NCBI GenBank assembly: GCA_027019165.1
Contig: JALUXC010000012.1
Coordinates: 628,773-692,772, forward strand
Direction of reading: 5' to 3'
DNA: 64,000 bases
Source: Pseudophaeobacter sp.
GTDB taxonomy: Bacteria; Pseudomonadota; Alphaproteobacteria; Rhodobacterales; Rhodobacteraceae
Numbering within the stretch: position 1 is the stretch's first letter; the number at the start of each line of letters is the position of its first letter. The notes below the pieces were generated by a model. The model was not told where the DNA came from. It did not search any database and saw nothing but the letters and a program-made list of their open reading frames with translations. Below are positions 46,506-54,218 of this stretch, piece by piece. The position numbers and the translations under genes are program-made.

Positions 46506-46605
46506 GCATACGTAATACCACGCAATTTCACCCGCCTGTGCGCCCGATACGCACAGAATCCACCGCGCCGCAGAGGTCCGAGACCGCGCCGCAGACCTCG
46601 CTCTG

Positions 46606-47634
46606 TCACCCCTTCAACGCTTGCAGCCCGCTTTGTGCAAAGACTGGAACAAATCCGCCCAGCTTCTCGGCCCGTTCCGGGTTTGAGGCATTCCCATCAA
46701 GTGCCCGTTTCAAAACGCCTTGCAAGATGCCCGCCATACGGAAAAAACTGAAGGACAGGTAGAAGCCGAAGTTGTCGATCCCGGGCAGCCCACGGCGTCG
46801 GCAATATGCCTCGACAAAGGCCTCATCTGAAGGCAATCCGAGCGCCTTGCGATCAATACCCGCAAGACCGCGCCCCTCCTGCCCCGGCGGCATCTGCCAT
46901 TGCATGATCACACCGGCCAGATCCGCATAAGGATGCCCGATGGTCGAGAGTTCCCAATCGAGTACGGCAAGGCATTTGGGCCTATCCGCGGCAAATATCA
47001 TATTGTCGATCCTGTAGTCGCCATGCACCAAACCCCGCTGACCGTCGTCTTTGGGCATCGCCTCCTCCAAGGCTTTGATCAACTCGTCCATTTCGGGAAT
47101 GACGCGGGTTTCAGAGGCCCGGTATTGCTTAGTCCAGCGGAACAGCTGACGCTCAAAGTAATTGCCCGGCGGGCCATAGTCCGAAAGGCCCACACTGTCG
47201 ATATCAACGTCGTGCAAGGCCGCCAGCACCCGGTTCATGTCGTCAATCACCGCACCACGCTCTGAGGGATCAAGATCCGGCATCACCGGGTCGGTGAAGT
47301 TGCGCCCCACGACGTGTTCCATGATGTAAAAGGCTGAGCCGATGACATCGTCGTCCTCGCACAAAAGATGCATCTTGGCGACCGGTACATCCGTGCCCGC
47401 TAACGCCATTTGCACGCGGAATTCCCGATCCACCGCATGAGCCGATTTCAGCAAAACACCCGGGGGTTTGCGACGTAAAACGTAGTTACCCGCCAGAGTT
47501 TTCAGTTGGAAGGTTGGGTTGGATTGTCCGGTTGCGAATTTTTGGACCTCGACATCTCCGTCAAATCCCGGCAGGCGCCCGTCCAGAAACCCCCTGATCG
47601 CCTCTATGTCCAAAGTCTGGGTATCGCTGCTCAT
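46606..47634 (-). CDS. APH-family phosphotransferase of the ACAD10/11-LvaA type
   Basis: A 342-residue kinase-fold protein. Motifs are VLRRKPPG at 52-59 (glycine-rich loop and lysine region), the catalytic loop VHGDYRIDN with Asp206 and Asn211, and the metal-binding Asp226 in VLDWELSTIGHPYADLA. The KPPG motif and the DWE...HPYADL run are those of the group that includes the kinase domain of ACAD10/11 and bacterial LvaA, which phosphorylate hydroxyacyl-CoA. It is not an antibiotic-resistance aminoglycoside kinase. It follows the histidine phosphatase gene by 11 bases. Confidence 0.88.
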   Translation of the reverse strand: MSSDTQTLDIEAIRGFLDGRLPGFDGDVEVQKFATGQSNPTFQLKTLAGNYVLRRKPPGVLLKSAHAVDREFRVQMALAGTDVPVAKMHLLCEDDDVIGSAFYIMEHVVGRNFTDPVMPDLDPSERGAVIDDMNRVLAALHDVDIDSVGLSDYGPPGNYFERQLFRWTKQYRASETRVIPEMDELIKALEEAMPKDDGQRGLVHGDYRIDNMIFAADRPKCLAVLDWELSTIGHPYADLAGVIMQWQMPPGQEGRGLAGIDRKALGLPSDEAFVEAYCRRRGLPGIDNFGFYLSFSFFRMAGILQGVLKRALDGNASNPERAEKLGGFVPVFAQSGLQALKG

Positions 47635-47645
47635 GTCCTGCTCCC

Positions 47646-48296
47646 TCAGCTATAGCTCATCAGTTCGGCGCGCGCTGCATCATGAAACTGTGGCACCGAA
47701 TTGAATTCATGCAAATAAAAACGCCCTTTTGAGGCGATAAACCGGGTCACGGAGGTGTTTTTTACCTGCAGGTTCAAGGTGATCATCTGACGGTTCGGCA
47801 CCTCTAAGGTCGCTGCAACCAATCGCGCAATCACACCGCCAGAACTCACGACCAGAATACGTTCAGCCGACGTATCGGCGGCATGGCTGCGCGCTGCCTC
47901 TACACGGGCGGTGAACTCGGTCCAGGATTCACCTGCGGTACTGATCCCGCCTTCCTGCCATTCGGCAAGGGTCTCCTTTAGGGCGCGAAAATGCGTTTTT
48001 CGGTCAGTGATCACATCGTCGGGAGCCTTGCCGCCAAACCTTTGGTGCAGCAAGTTGTGAAAATCATATTCATTCCACCCTGCATGCTCCTCTTTTGGAA
48101 TGGAAAACCCCATTTCATCCAGTGTTTGCTTCTGCCGTGCAAGGCTGCCCGTAATGGCACGGTCAGGCTCCCAGCCCATGGCGCGCAGCGTCTCCCCCAA
48201 CAGTCGTGACTGCTGCCGCCCAAGATCGCTCAACTCATCATAGTTGTCGGCACCGAACGAGGCTTGACCGTGCCGCACCACAAGTATTTCGGCCAT
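47646..48296 (-). CDS. Histidine phosphatase family protein
   Basis: A 216-residue phosphoglycerate-mutase-like protein. The phospho-histidine motif is VRHGQASFG at about residues 7-15, and the later catalytic His position lies in SSGGVIARL, where Gly-Gly replaces the usual Gly-His of SHGG motifs. The absence of that second His is notable and may lower or change activity. It lies between the nitronate-monooxygenase-like gene (three-base gap) and the kinase gene (11-base gap), so kinase and phosphatase are expressed together. Confidence 0.85.
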   Translation of the reverse strand: MAEILVVRHGQASFGADNYDELSDLGRQQSRLLGETLRAMGWEPDRAITGSLARQKQTLDEMGFSIPKEEHAGWNEYDFHNLLHQRFGGKAPDDVITDRKTHFRALKETLAEWQEGGISTAGESWTEFTARVEAARSHAADTSAERILVVSSGGVIARLVAATLEVPNRQMITLNLQVKNTSVTRFIASKGRFYLHEFNSVPQFHDAARAELMSYS

Positions 48297-48299
48297 GAT

Positions 48300-49310
48300 C
48301 TAGCTCAGAAACTCGGCCGCGAGCTTGGCTCCTGCGGCGCGATACTCGCGGTCGATCCGATCAACCAGCTCGGATGTTGCGCAGATTTCTTTGACCGCGC
48401 CGATCCCCTGGCCTGACCCCCAGATCTCTTTCCAGGCTTTGGGCTTGGAGGATCCGCTCCCAAAGTTCATCGAGGCAGCATCAGCCGTGGGCAAATTGTC
48501 CGGATCAAGGCCAGCCTTGCTGACGGATTCTTTCAAGTAGTTCCCCCAAACCCCTGTAAAGAGAGAGGAATATACGATATCCTCGGCGCCGCCGTCAACG
48601 ATCATCTGCTTATACGCGCTTTGGGCGTTGGCCTCGTGAGTGGCTATGAAGGGGGATCCAGCATAGCCAAAATCCGCCCCCATGGCCCGCGCGGCCAAAA
48701 GGGATTCCCCCGTTGCAATCGCGCCCGAAAGCGCAAGCGGGCCGTCAAACCAGCTGCGGATTTCGCGGATCAAGGCAAGCGGAGACTGTTGCCCAGCGTG
48801 CCCACCTGCACCCGCCGCAACCGCGACCAAGCCGTCGGCCCCTTTTTCGATGGCCTTCTTGGCAAAGCGGTTATTGATGACATCGTGCAAAACCACCCCG
48901 CCACAAGAATGGGCGGCCTCGTTCACCTCCGGGCGCGCACCTAAGGAGGTGATCCAGACCGGCACCTTCCAGCGGGTACAGATCTCAAGATCTCGCTCAA
49001 GCCGTGCGTTAGAACGATGGACAATCTGGTTCACCGCAAAAGGCGCAGCCGGGCGATCCGGGTTTTCCTGATTGTGTCGGTCCAGCTCTTCAGTGATCTG
49101 TTTGAGCCAGGCCTCCAAGAGCGGCGGCTCTCCTTCGGCTTCGCGAGCATTGAGCGCCGGGAAAGCCCCTATGATGCCCGCCTTGCACTGTGCGATGACC
49201 AGTTCCGGCACCGAGATGATGAAGAGCGGCGAGCCAATCAATGGAATGCGCAGCCCCCGCAAGGCTGGCGGCAGGTGATCTTCGGTCCGGGACCAAGTGA
49301 TATCGTTCAT
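48300..49310 (-). CDS. Nitronate monooxygenase-like flavoprotein
   Basis: A 336-residue TIM-barrel FMN protein of the 2-nitropropane dioxygenase/nitronate monooxygenase family. FMN-site motifs include PLIGSPLFIISVPELV near the N-terminus, AGAGGHAGQQSPLALI with the conserved His, and GPLALSGAIATGESLLAARAMGADFGYAGS (key residues G, A and G). In catabolic clusters such proteins are often ene- or CoA-ester reductases (for example IpdC in steroid degradation) rather than true nitronate oxidases. The start ATG at 49310 with GGGGGCTGAAA upstream is preferred over the long frame from 49385, which would overlap the SDR gene. Confidence 0.85.
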   Translation of the reverse strand: MNDITWSRTEDHLPPALRGLRIPLIGSPLFIISVPELVIAQCKAGIIGAFPALNAREAEGEPPLLEAWLKQITEELDRHNQENPDRPAAPFAVNQIVHRSNARLERDLEICTRWKVPVWITSLGARPEVNEAAHSCGGVVLHDVINNRFAKKAIEKGADGLVAVAAGAGGHAGQQSPLALIREIRSWFDGPLALSGAIATGESLLAARAMGADFGYAGSPFIATHEANAQSAYKQMIVDGGAEDIVYSSLFTGVWGNYLKESVSKAGLDPDNLPTADAASMNFGSGSSKPKAWKEIWGSGQGIGAVKEICATSELVDRIDREYRAAGAKLAAEFLS

Positions 49311-49341
49311 TTTCAGCCCCCTAGAGCAAGTCTTGCACGTT

Positions 49342-50157
49342 TCAGTCCAACGCACTTTCAAAAATATTGTGGCCTGACATGACATTGATGCCGCCAGACA
49401 CAGGGATCACCGCGCCCGTCACATAGGCCCCGCCGCGCCCGGACAGGAATAGGACCGCGCCCGCGATGTCTTCATCACGGCCCACGCGACCCAGCGGCAC
49501 GTCCTTGCCCACCTTCTCGCGCTTTTCCTCGTCGCCAGTGGCAAAGGCAGTCATCCGGGAAACAAACGGTCCAGGCGCCAAAGAATTGACCGTGACATGT
49601 TTGTGGGCAAGTTCCTTGGCGAGGATCTTGGACATATGGATGACGGCCGCTTTTGAGGCCGCATAGCTATAGGCGCCGTCGCCCATCGGGATCTCACCCA
49701 TAACAGAGCCCACATTAATCACCCGAGCCGGATCATCCGCATCGGAAGAGGCAATCAGCAATGGCAACAGCTTTTGAGTGAGGTCAAACACGGCCGTAAC
49801 ATTCACGTTCATCACCTTTTCCCAGGCGTGATGCGGGAACTGTCCCAGTGGGGCGCCCCAGGTGATCCCGGAATTGTTCATCAGGATCTGAAGGCTGTCT
49901 GTCCGCGATTTCACCTCGGCGACGAGAGCATCAATGCCTTCGGGGCTGCCAACGTCTCCGCCAAACCCCTCGGCGGACCCCCGAGCGTCAAGCGCATTCA
50001 ACTCAGCCGCAACAGCCTCGCAAGCTTCACCCTTTCGAGAGGCAATCAAGACGCGCGCACCAGCGCGCACCATGGCTTCGGCGGCCATGCGGCCAATTCC
50101 GGTTGCTCCTCCTGTGACGAGTGCAGTTTTTCCTCCCAGGGAAAAGAGTTCTTCCAT
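49342..50157 (-). CDS. Short-chain dehydrogenase/reductase of the catabolic cluster
   Basis: A 271-residue classical SDR. The cofactor motif TGGATGIG is at residues 15-22, NNSGITWG is the NAG-equivalent, and the catalytic Tyr-Lys lies in YSYAASKAAVIHMSK with the Ser in INVGSVMG. It probably oxidises a hydroxy-acyl-CoA or a ring alcohol; the acceptor is likely NAD or NADP. It lies 12 bases after the second dehydrogenase gene, and its 3' end is 31 bases before the flavoprotein start. Confidence 0.88.
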   Translation of the reverse strand: MEELFSLGGKTALVTGGATGIGRMAAEAMVRAGARVLIASRKGEACEAVAAELNALDARGSAEGFGGDVGSPEGIDALVAEVKSRTDSLQILMNNSGITWGAPLGQFPHHAWEKVMNVNVTAVFDLTQKLLPLLIASSDADDPARVINVGSVMGEIPMGDGAYSYAASKAAVIHMSKILAKELAHKHVTVNSLAPGPFVSRMTAFATGDEEKREKVGKDVPLGRVGRDEDIAGAVLFLSGRGGAYVTGAVIPVSGGINVMSGHNIFESALD

Positions 50158-50169
50158 TTTCTTGATCCT

Positions 50170-51285
50170 TCAAAAGCCGCGCAGTCGGGCCACTTGAGCT
50201 GCGTGATAGCCATAGTCGCCCAGCCATTCTGCGGCGACACGCGCACGTTTCATGTAAAACCCCATGTCATAGGCATCGGTCATGCCAATCCCGCCATGCA
50301 TCTGCACCCCTTCGCGCACGGCAAGTTGCGCTGTGTCGGTCGCGCGCGCCTTGGCCAGGGACACCGCAAGTGTCGCATTCTGCGGATCGCTGTCGAGGAT
50401 CCGACCCGCATGCAGGATCGCCGAAGTGGTCAGCTCGATCTCGCACCACAAGTGGGCGGCGCGATGCTGCAAAGCCTGGAAGCTTGCAATGGGCACTCCG
50501 AACTGTTTGCGCTCTTTGAGGTAGCCGGTGGTCATTTCAAAGGCCGCCTGTGCCAGCCCCCCGGTTTCCGCCGCAAGAGCTGCCTGCCCGGCCTCGAGCC
50601 CGAACCGCAACAAATCTGCGCCGCCTCCGTCGGCTACGAGCAATTCATCGCCTGAGACCTCGACGTTTTCAAAGACCAGTTGAGCAGCATCCCGGCTGTC
50701 GATCATCTCTGTGCTGGTGCGGGTCAATCCTGCCCGGTCGGCGGAAAGATCGAAAAGGCACAGCCCATCCTCGCCTTGTGCCAATACCATCACATGGGTG
50801 GCATTGCTGCCATCAACCACAAACTGTTTTTCACCGTTCAAAACGTAGCCGTTTCCACGTTTTTCCGCTTTGAGGGCAATATGTTCCGGGTTGAACTTTG
50901 CGCTCTCATCAAGCGCCAGCGCATAGGTGCGGGACCCGGATGCAATATCGCTCAGGGCCGCCTGGCTGCGGGCATCGCCGCAGCGCCGCAGAACAGTCGC
51001 CGCGATAATGGCTGTGCTCAGGAATGGGCTGACCGTCAAGGTGCGCCCCATTTCCCGCGCCAGAACATGAGCGGCAGCATGGCCCATATCCACGCCTCCG
51101 GCGGCTTCGGGCACCAGAATTCCGGCCCAGCCAGCCGCGACCATTTCCTGCCACAGGGCATCATCCCGGGTCTGCCCCTGATCACGCAATTCGCGCAGCC
51201 GGGACACAGGAGCCGATCTTTCAAGAAGCGCACGCGCTGCATCCTGCAACATGTTTTCTTCTTCAGTTTGAATGAGTTTCGCCAT
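50170..51285 (-). CDS. Acyl-CoA dehydrogenase family protein, probable non-catalytic partner
   Basis: A 371-residue acyl-CoA dehydrogenase-fold protein. The N-terminal helices include GWAGILVPEAAGGVDMG and the C-terminal domain has RKQFGVPIASFQALQHRAAHLW and VQMHGGIGMTDAYDMGFYMKRA. The chain ends soon after and lacks the EGT/EGG segment with the usual catalytic Glu. This pattern is seen in heteromeric dehydrogenases (such as those of steroid side-chain degradation) where two unlike subunits share one active site. The full partner is encoded directly upstream with only five bases between the genes. Confidence 0.87.
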   Translation of the reverse strand: MAKLIQTEEENMLQDAARALLERSAPVSRLRELRDQGQTRDDALWQEMVAAGWAGILVPEAAGGVDMGHAAAHVLAREMGRTLTVSPFLSTAIIAATVLRRCGDARSQAALSDIASGSRTYALALDESAKFNPEHIALKAEKRGNGYVLNGEKQFVVDGSNATHVMVLAQGEDGLCLFDLSADRAGLTRTSTEMIDSRDAAQLVFENVEVSGDELLVADGGGADLLRFGLEAGQAALAAETGGLAQAAFEMTTGYLKERKQFGVPIASFQALQHRAAHLWCEIELTTSAILHAGRILDSDPQNATLAVSLAKARATDTAQLAVREGVQMHGGIGMTDAYDMGFYMKRARVAAEWLGDYGYHAAQVARLRGF

Positions 51286-51290
51286 GTTCC

Positions 51291-52466
51291 TTACGCCCCC
51301 AAACCCAGAATCCGGCGAGAGATAATCGAAAGCATCACCTCGGATGTTCCCCCTTCAATCGAGTTTGCCTTGGTCCGGAGCCAGCTAGGCGCACGGCCAT
51401 CCTCCCAGGCCAGCGTATCGCTGCCGCCGGCGGCCATGACCAGCTCGAGTCTGCGTTTGTTCAATTCGGTCCCGGCGTATTTCAGCATGGCAGAGGCATC
51501 CCCGACGCCCTGCCCGCCTTCGGCCTGATCCTTGTAGCGCTCAAGGGTCAACTCCATCGCCAAAGCATCGATCTCCGTTCGCATCGCATCCGCGCGCAGC
51601 ACGGGATCGCTGGCTCCAGTTTCGCTGTCCGCCAGTACAGCCCCCAATGGGCGCCCGGCGCCCATGGTCTGACCGCCTGCGCTGATCATCTCCCGCTCGT
51701 GGGTCAGCAGATATTTGGCCACATCCCAGCCGCGGTTCACCTCGCCAACGACCTGCTCTTTGGGAACCTTTACATCGTCAAAGAAGGTCTCGCAAAAGGG
51801 CGACGCCCCTGAGATGAGGCGGATCGGCCGCGTTGTGACACCTTTGCTTCGCATATCCATAAGAATAAAGGATATTCCCTTGTGCTTTGGCGCATCCCTG
51901 TCGGTGCGCAACAAGGCGAAAATCCAGTCGGCCTTATCAGCATATGAGGTCCAGATCTTTTGACCATTGACCAGCCAGTGATCGCCCTTGTCGTCGGCTT
52001 TTGATTGCACCCCGGCGAGATCCGAACCGGCACCGGGTTCCGAGTATCCCTGGCACCAACGGATTTCACCGCGCGCAATCGGCGGCAGGAAATGCTGCTT
52101 TTGTTCCTCGGTGCCGAACTTCAGCAAGGCCGGCCCCAGCATCCAGATTCCAAAGCTGTCGAGCGGCGAGCGAGCACCGAGCTTTGTCATTTCTTCTTTG
52201 AGAATCTTGTCCTGTTCTCGGCTTAGCCCCGCACCGCCATAGGCTTTGGGCCAGGTGGGCACTGTCAGCCCGACCGCAGCACACCGCTCAAGCCAGAGCT
52301 TTTGTCCCTCTGAGGCGAAGGTCCAATTGCGACCGCCCCAGCAGATTTCCCCCTCACCGCCTGCACCATCGCGCATGTCTTCGGGGCAGTTTTCCTCCAG
52401 CCATGCCCGGATTTTCTTGCGAAAATCAGGTGTATCGGCAAACTCAGTGCCAGAATCTGTGGTCAT
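51291..52466 (-). CDS. Acyl-CoA dehydrogenase, FadE type
   Basis: A 391-residue acyl-CoA dehydrogenase. It has the central motif CQGYSEPGAGSDLAGVQ for FAD and substrate contacts, GQKIWTSYADKADW, and the C-terminal IEGGTSEVML with probable catalytic Glu371. ATG 52466 follows GGGGGGAGAG. It is the first gene of the ten-gene minus-strand cluster. Together with the next gene it probably forms a heteromeric enzyme. The long insertion between about residues 35 and 60 (GAGGEGEICWGG) is typical for FadE proteins acting on bulky acyl groups, though the substrate is not deducible. Confidence 0.9.
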   Translation of the reverse strand: MTTDSGTEFADTPDFRKKIRAWLEENCPEDMRDGAGGEGEICWGGRNWTFASEGQKLWLERCAAVGLTVPTWPKAYGGAGLSREQDKILKEEMTKLGARSPLDSFGIWMLGPALLKFGTEEQKQHFLPPIARGEIRWCQGYSEPGAGSDLAGVQSKADDKGDHWLVNGQKIWTSYADKADWIFALLRTDRDAPKHKGISFILMDMRSKGVTTRPIRLISGASPFCETFFDDVKVPKEQVVGEVNRGWDVAKYLLTHEREMISAGGQTMGAGRPLGAVLADSETGASDPVLRADAMRTEIDALAMELTLERYKDQAEGGQGVGDASAMLKYAGTELNKRRLELVMAAGGSDTLAWEDGRAPSWLRTKANSIEGGTSEVMLSIISRRILGLGA

Positions 52467-52488
52467 GCTCTCCCCCCATGGTCCCACG

Positions 52489-52570
52489 TTACGTCACTTG
52501 TTTCGCAGAGCAGAATTGCATTTCGCTATTGCATTGACAACGCTCCCCGGCGGCAGAAGACTTAACGTAA
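52489..52570. promoter_or_regulatory. Divergent promoter region with TTACGT and ACGTAA elements
   Basis: The 142-base gap between the divergent first dehydrogenase gene and the quinone-oxidoreductase-like gene holds TTACGT at 52489-52494 and ACGTAA at 52565-52570. The same hexamer recurs at 46510-46515 and twice at 42426-42445, at the other breaks in the cluster. It may mark binding sites of one regulator; no regulator gene is adjacent. Confidence 0.35.
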
Positions 52571-52608
52571 TTTTGGTTCCGAGAGCGCCGCAAAGGGGGG
52601 GGAAATCC

Positions 52609-53604
52609 ATGAAAGCAATGATGAGCAACGAGCCAGGTGGTCCTGAGACATTGGTCTGGAGTGAACTCCCCGATCCGACGCCTCGCAAAGGGGAATTGCT
52701 GGTCGAGATCAAGGCTGCCGGCGTCAACTTTCCAGACACGCTGATCATTCAGGATCTTTACCAGATGAAACCGCCTCGCCCATTTGCTCCCGGTGGTGAG
52801 ATTGCAGGCGTTGTGTCAGGTATCGGCGAAGGCGTTGAAGGATTTGAAATTGGCGACCGGATCCTGGCTTTGACCGGACATGGCGGCTTTGCGACCCACC
52901 TGTGCATCGAGGCGGGCCGCGCGATCAAGATCCCTGACAGCATGTCGTTTGAGGACGCAGCCTGTTTCGTCTTTACCTACGGTACGTCTTATCACGCGCT
53001 AAAAGACCGCGCCCATATGAAACCCGGCGAAAGCCTTTTGGTTCTTGGTGCGGCAGGTGGTGTTGGCATAGCCGCGATCGAGCTTGCCAAGGCCATGGGC
53101 GCCGAGGTCATCGCCGCTGTGTCTTCGGATGAAAAAGCGGCCTTCTGCCGCGAGGCCGGCGCCGACAAGACACTTGTATACAAACGCAGCCTCGACAAAG
53201 TCGAACAGAAAGAGTTTTCCTCTCAAATCAAAGCACTATCCGGAAAAGAGGGTGTCGATGTCGTCTACGATGCCGTGGGTGGCGCCTATAGCGAGCCCGC
53301 CTTGCGATCCATGGCTTGGGAAGGACGGTTTCTGGTGGTCGGATTCCCGGCCGGCATTGCCCAGATCCCCATGAACCTTCCATTGCTGAAAGGATGCGAC
53401 ATTGTCGGTGTCTTCTGGGGGGCGTCGGTCTATCGGGATCCAAAGGGCCACGCGGAAAACATGGACGAGCTATTCGCGCTCTATGAAAAGGGAGAAATAA
53501 GGCCCCGTGTCAGCGAGCGTTTTTCGATGCAGGACGCCGGCAAGGCTCTGGAACTCGTGCAAGAACGCAAGGCCTTGGGCAAGATCGTCCTTTGTAACGA
53601 CTAA
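52609..53604 (+). CDS. NADPH:quinone oxidoreductase family protein (MDR, zinc-free)
   Basis: A 331-residue medium-chain reductase of the quinone-oxidoreductase/enoyl reductase group. The GroES-like domain has AAGVNFPDTLIIQDLY and PGGEIAGVV, and the Rossmann motif is VLGAAGGVGIAAIELAKAMG at about 144-163 (Gly-rich turn at 149-152). Zinc-ligand cysteines of alcohol dehydrogenases are missing. A run of G directly before ATG 52609 acts as ribosome binding site. Its divergence from the catabolic cluster suggests that it may reduce an enoyl or keto intermediate there. Confidence 0.88.
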   Translation: MKAMMSNEPGGPETLVWSELPDPTPRKGELLVEIKAAGVNFPDTLIIQDLYQMKPPRPFAPGGEIAGVVSGIGEGVEGFEIGDRILALTGHGGFATHLCIEAGRAIKIPDSMSFEDAACFVFTYGTSYHALKDRAHMKPGESLLVLGAAGGVGIAAIELAKAMGAEVIAAVSSDEKAAFCREAGADKTLVYKRSLDKVEQKEFSSQIKALSGKEGVDVVYDAVGGAYSEPALRSMAWEGRFLVVGFPAGIAQIPMNLPLLKGCDIVGVFWGASVYRDPKGHAENMDELFALYEKGEIRPRVSERFSMQDAGKALELVQERKALGKIVLCND

Positions 53605-53765
53605 GTCGAACACCGCGTTGATCGGCCTAGGGCGTTCACGGCGCCCGGGCCCCAATTGGTATCCGTTTCAGTTCGGACACAGTGGACAAACGTTGCTTAT
53701 GATTTGTCGCTTTCCCGAAACTTTTCCTGTAGTTTTAGCCACATAGACTGCAGGGGAAATCTGAA

Positions 53766-54218
53766 ATGTCGAGTGTTTTGCTCTTAAATGGCCCCAACCT
53801 CAATCTCTTGGGGACCCGCCAGCCAGAGGTATATGGCGCGCAGACCCTTGGCATGGTTGAGAAACAATGCGAGGCACACGCTGCGGACCTGGGTGTCGCA
53901 TTGACATGTGTACAATCCAACCACGAAGGCGCTCTCATTGATGCAATTCATTCCGCACGCGGGGCGCATGACGGCATCATCTTGAATGCCGGAGCCTATA
54001 CCCACACGTCAATCGCCCTTATGGATGCGCTCTTTTCGGTTGCACTCCCTGCAGTTGAGGTTCACCTTTCAAACATCCACGCCCGCGAAGAATTTCGGCA
54101 TCGGTCGTATATCTCTCGCGCGGTGATCGGTCAGATTTGCGGCTTCGGATCTCAAGGGTACCTCTTTGCCATCGACGCCTTGGCTGCACATTTGCAAAGG
54201 GAGGCAAAAACTGAATGA
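53766..54218 (+). CDS. aroQ: 3-dehydroquinate dehydratase, type II
   Basis: Dehydrates 3-dehydroquinate to 3-dehydroshikimate in the shikimate pathway. The 150-residue length is normal. Motifs are LLLNGPNLNLLGTRQPEVYG (residues 5-24, with the flexible loop containing Arg and the catalytic Tyr), QSNHEGALID, LNAGAYTHTS, and EVHLSNIHAREEFRHRS with the catalytic His. The stop overlaps the start of a LuxR-type regulator (ATGA), an unusual coupling. Confidence 0.97.
   Translation: MSSVLLLNGPNLNLLGTRQPEVYGAQTLGMVEKQCEAHAADLGVALTCVQSNHEGALIDAIHSARGAHDGIILNAGAYTHTSIALMDALFSVALPAVEVHLSNIHAREEFRHRSYISRAVIGQICGFGSQGYLFAIDALAAHLQREAKTE

Noticed and set aside
46606-47634. Aminoglycoside resistance kinase
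   Set aside because: APH fold, but the KPPG and HPYADL motifs and neighbours belong to the acyl-CoA-linked subgroup.
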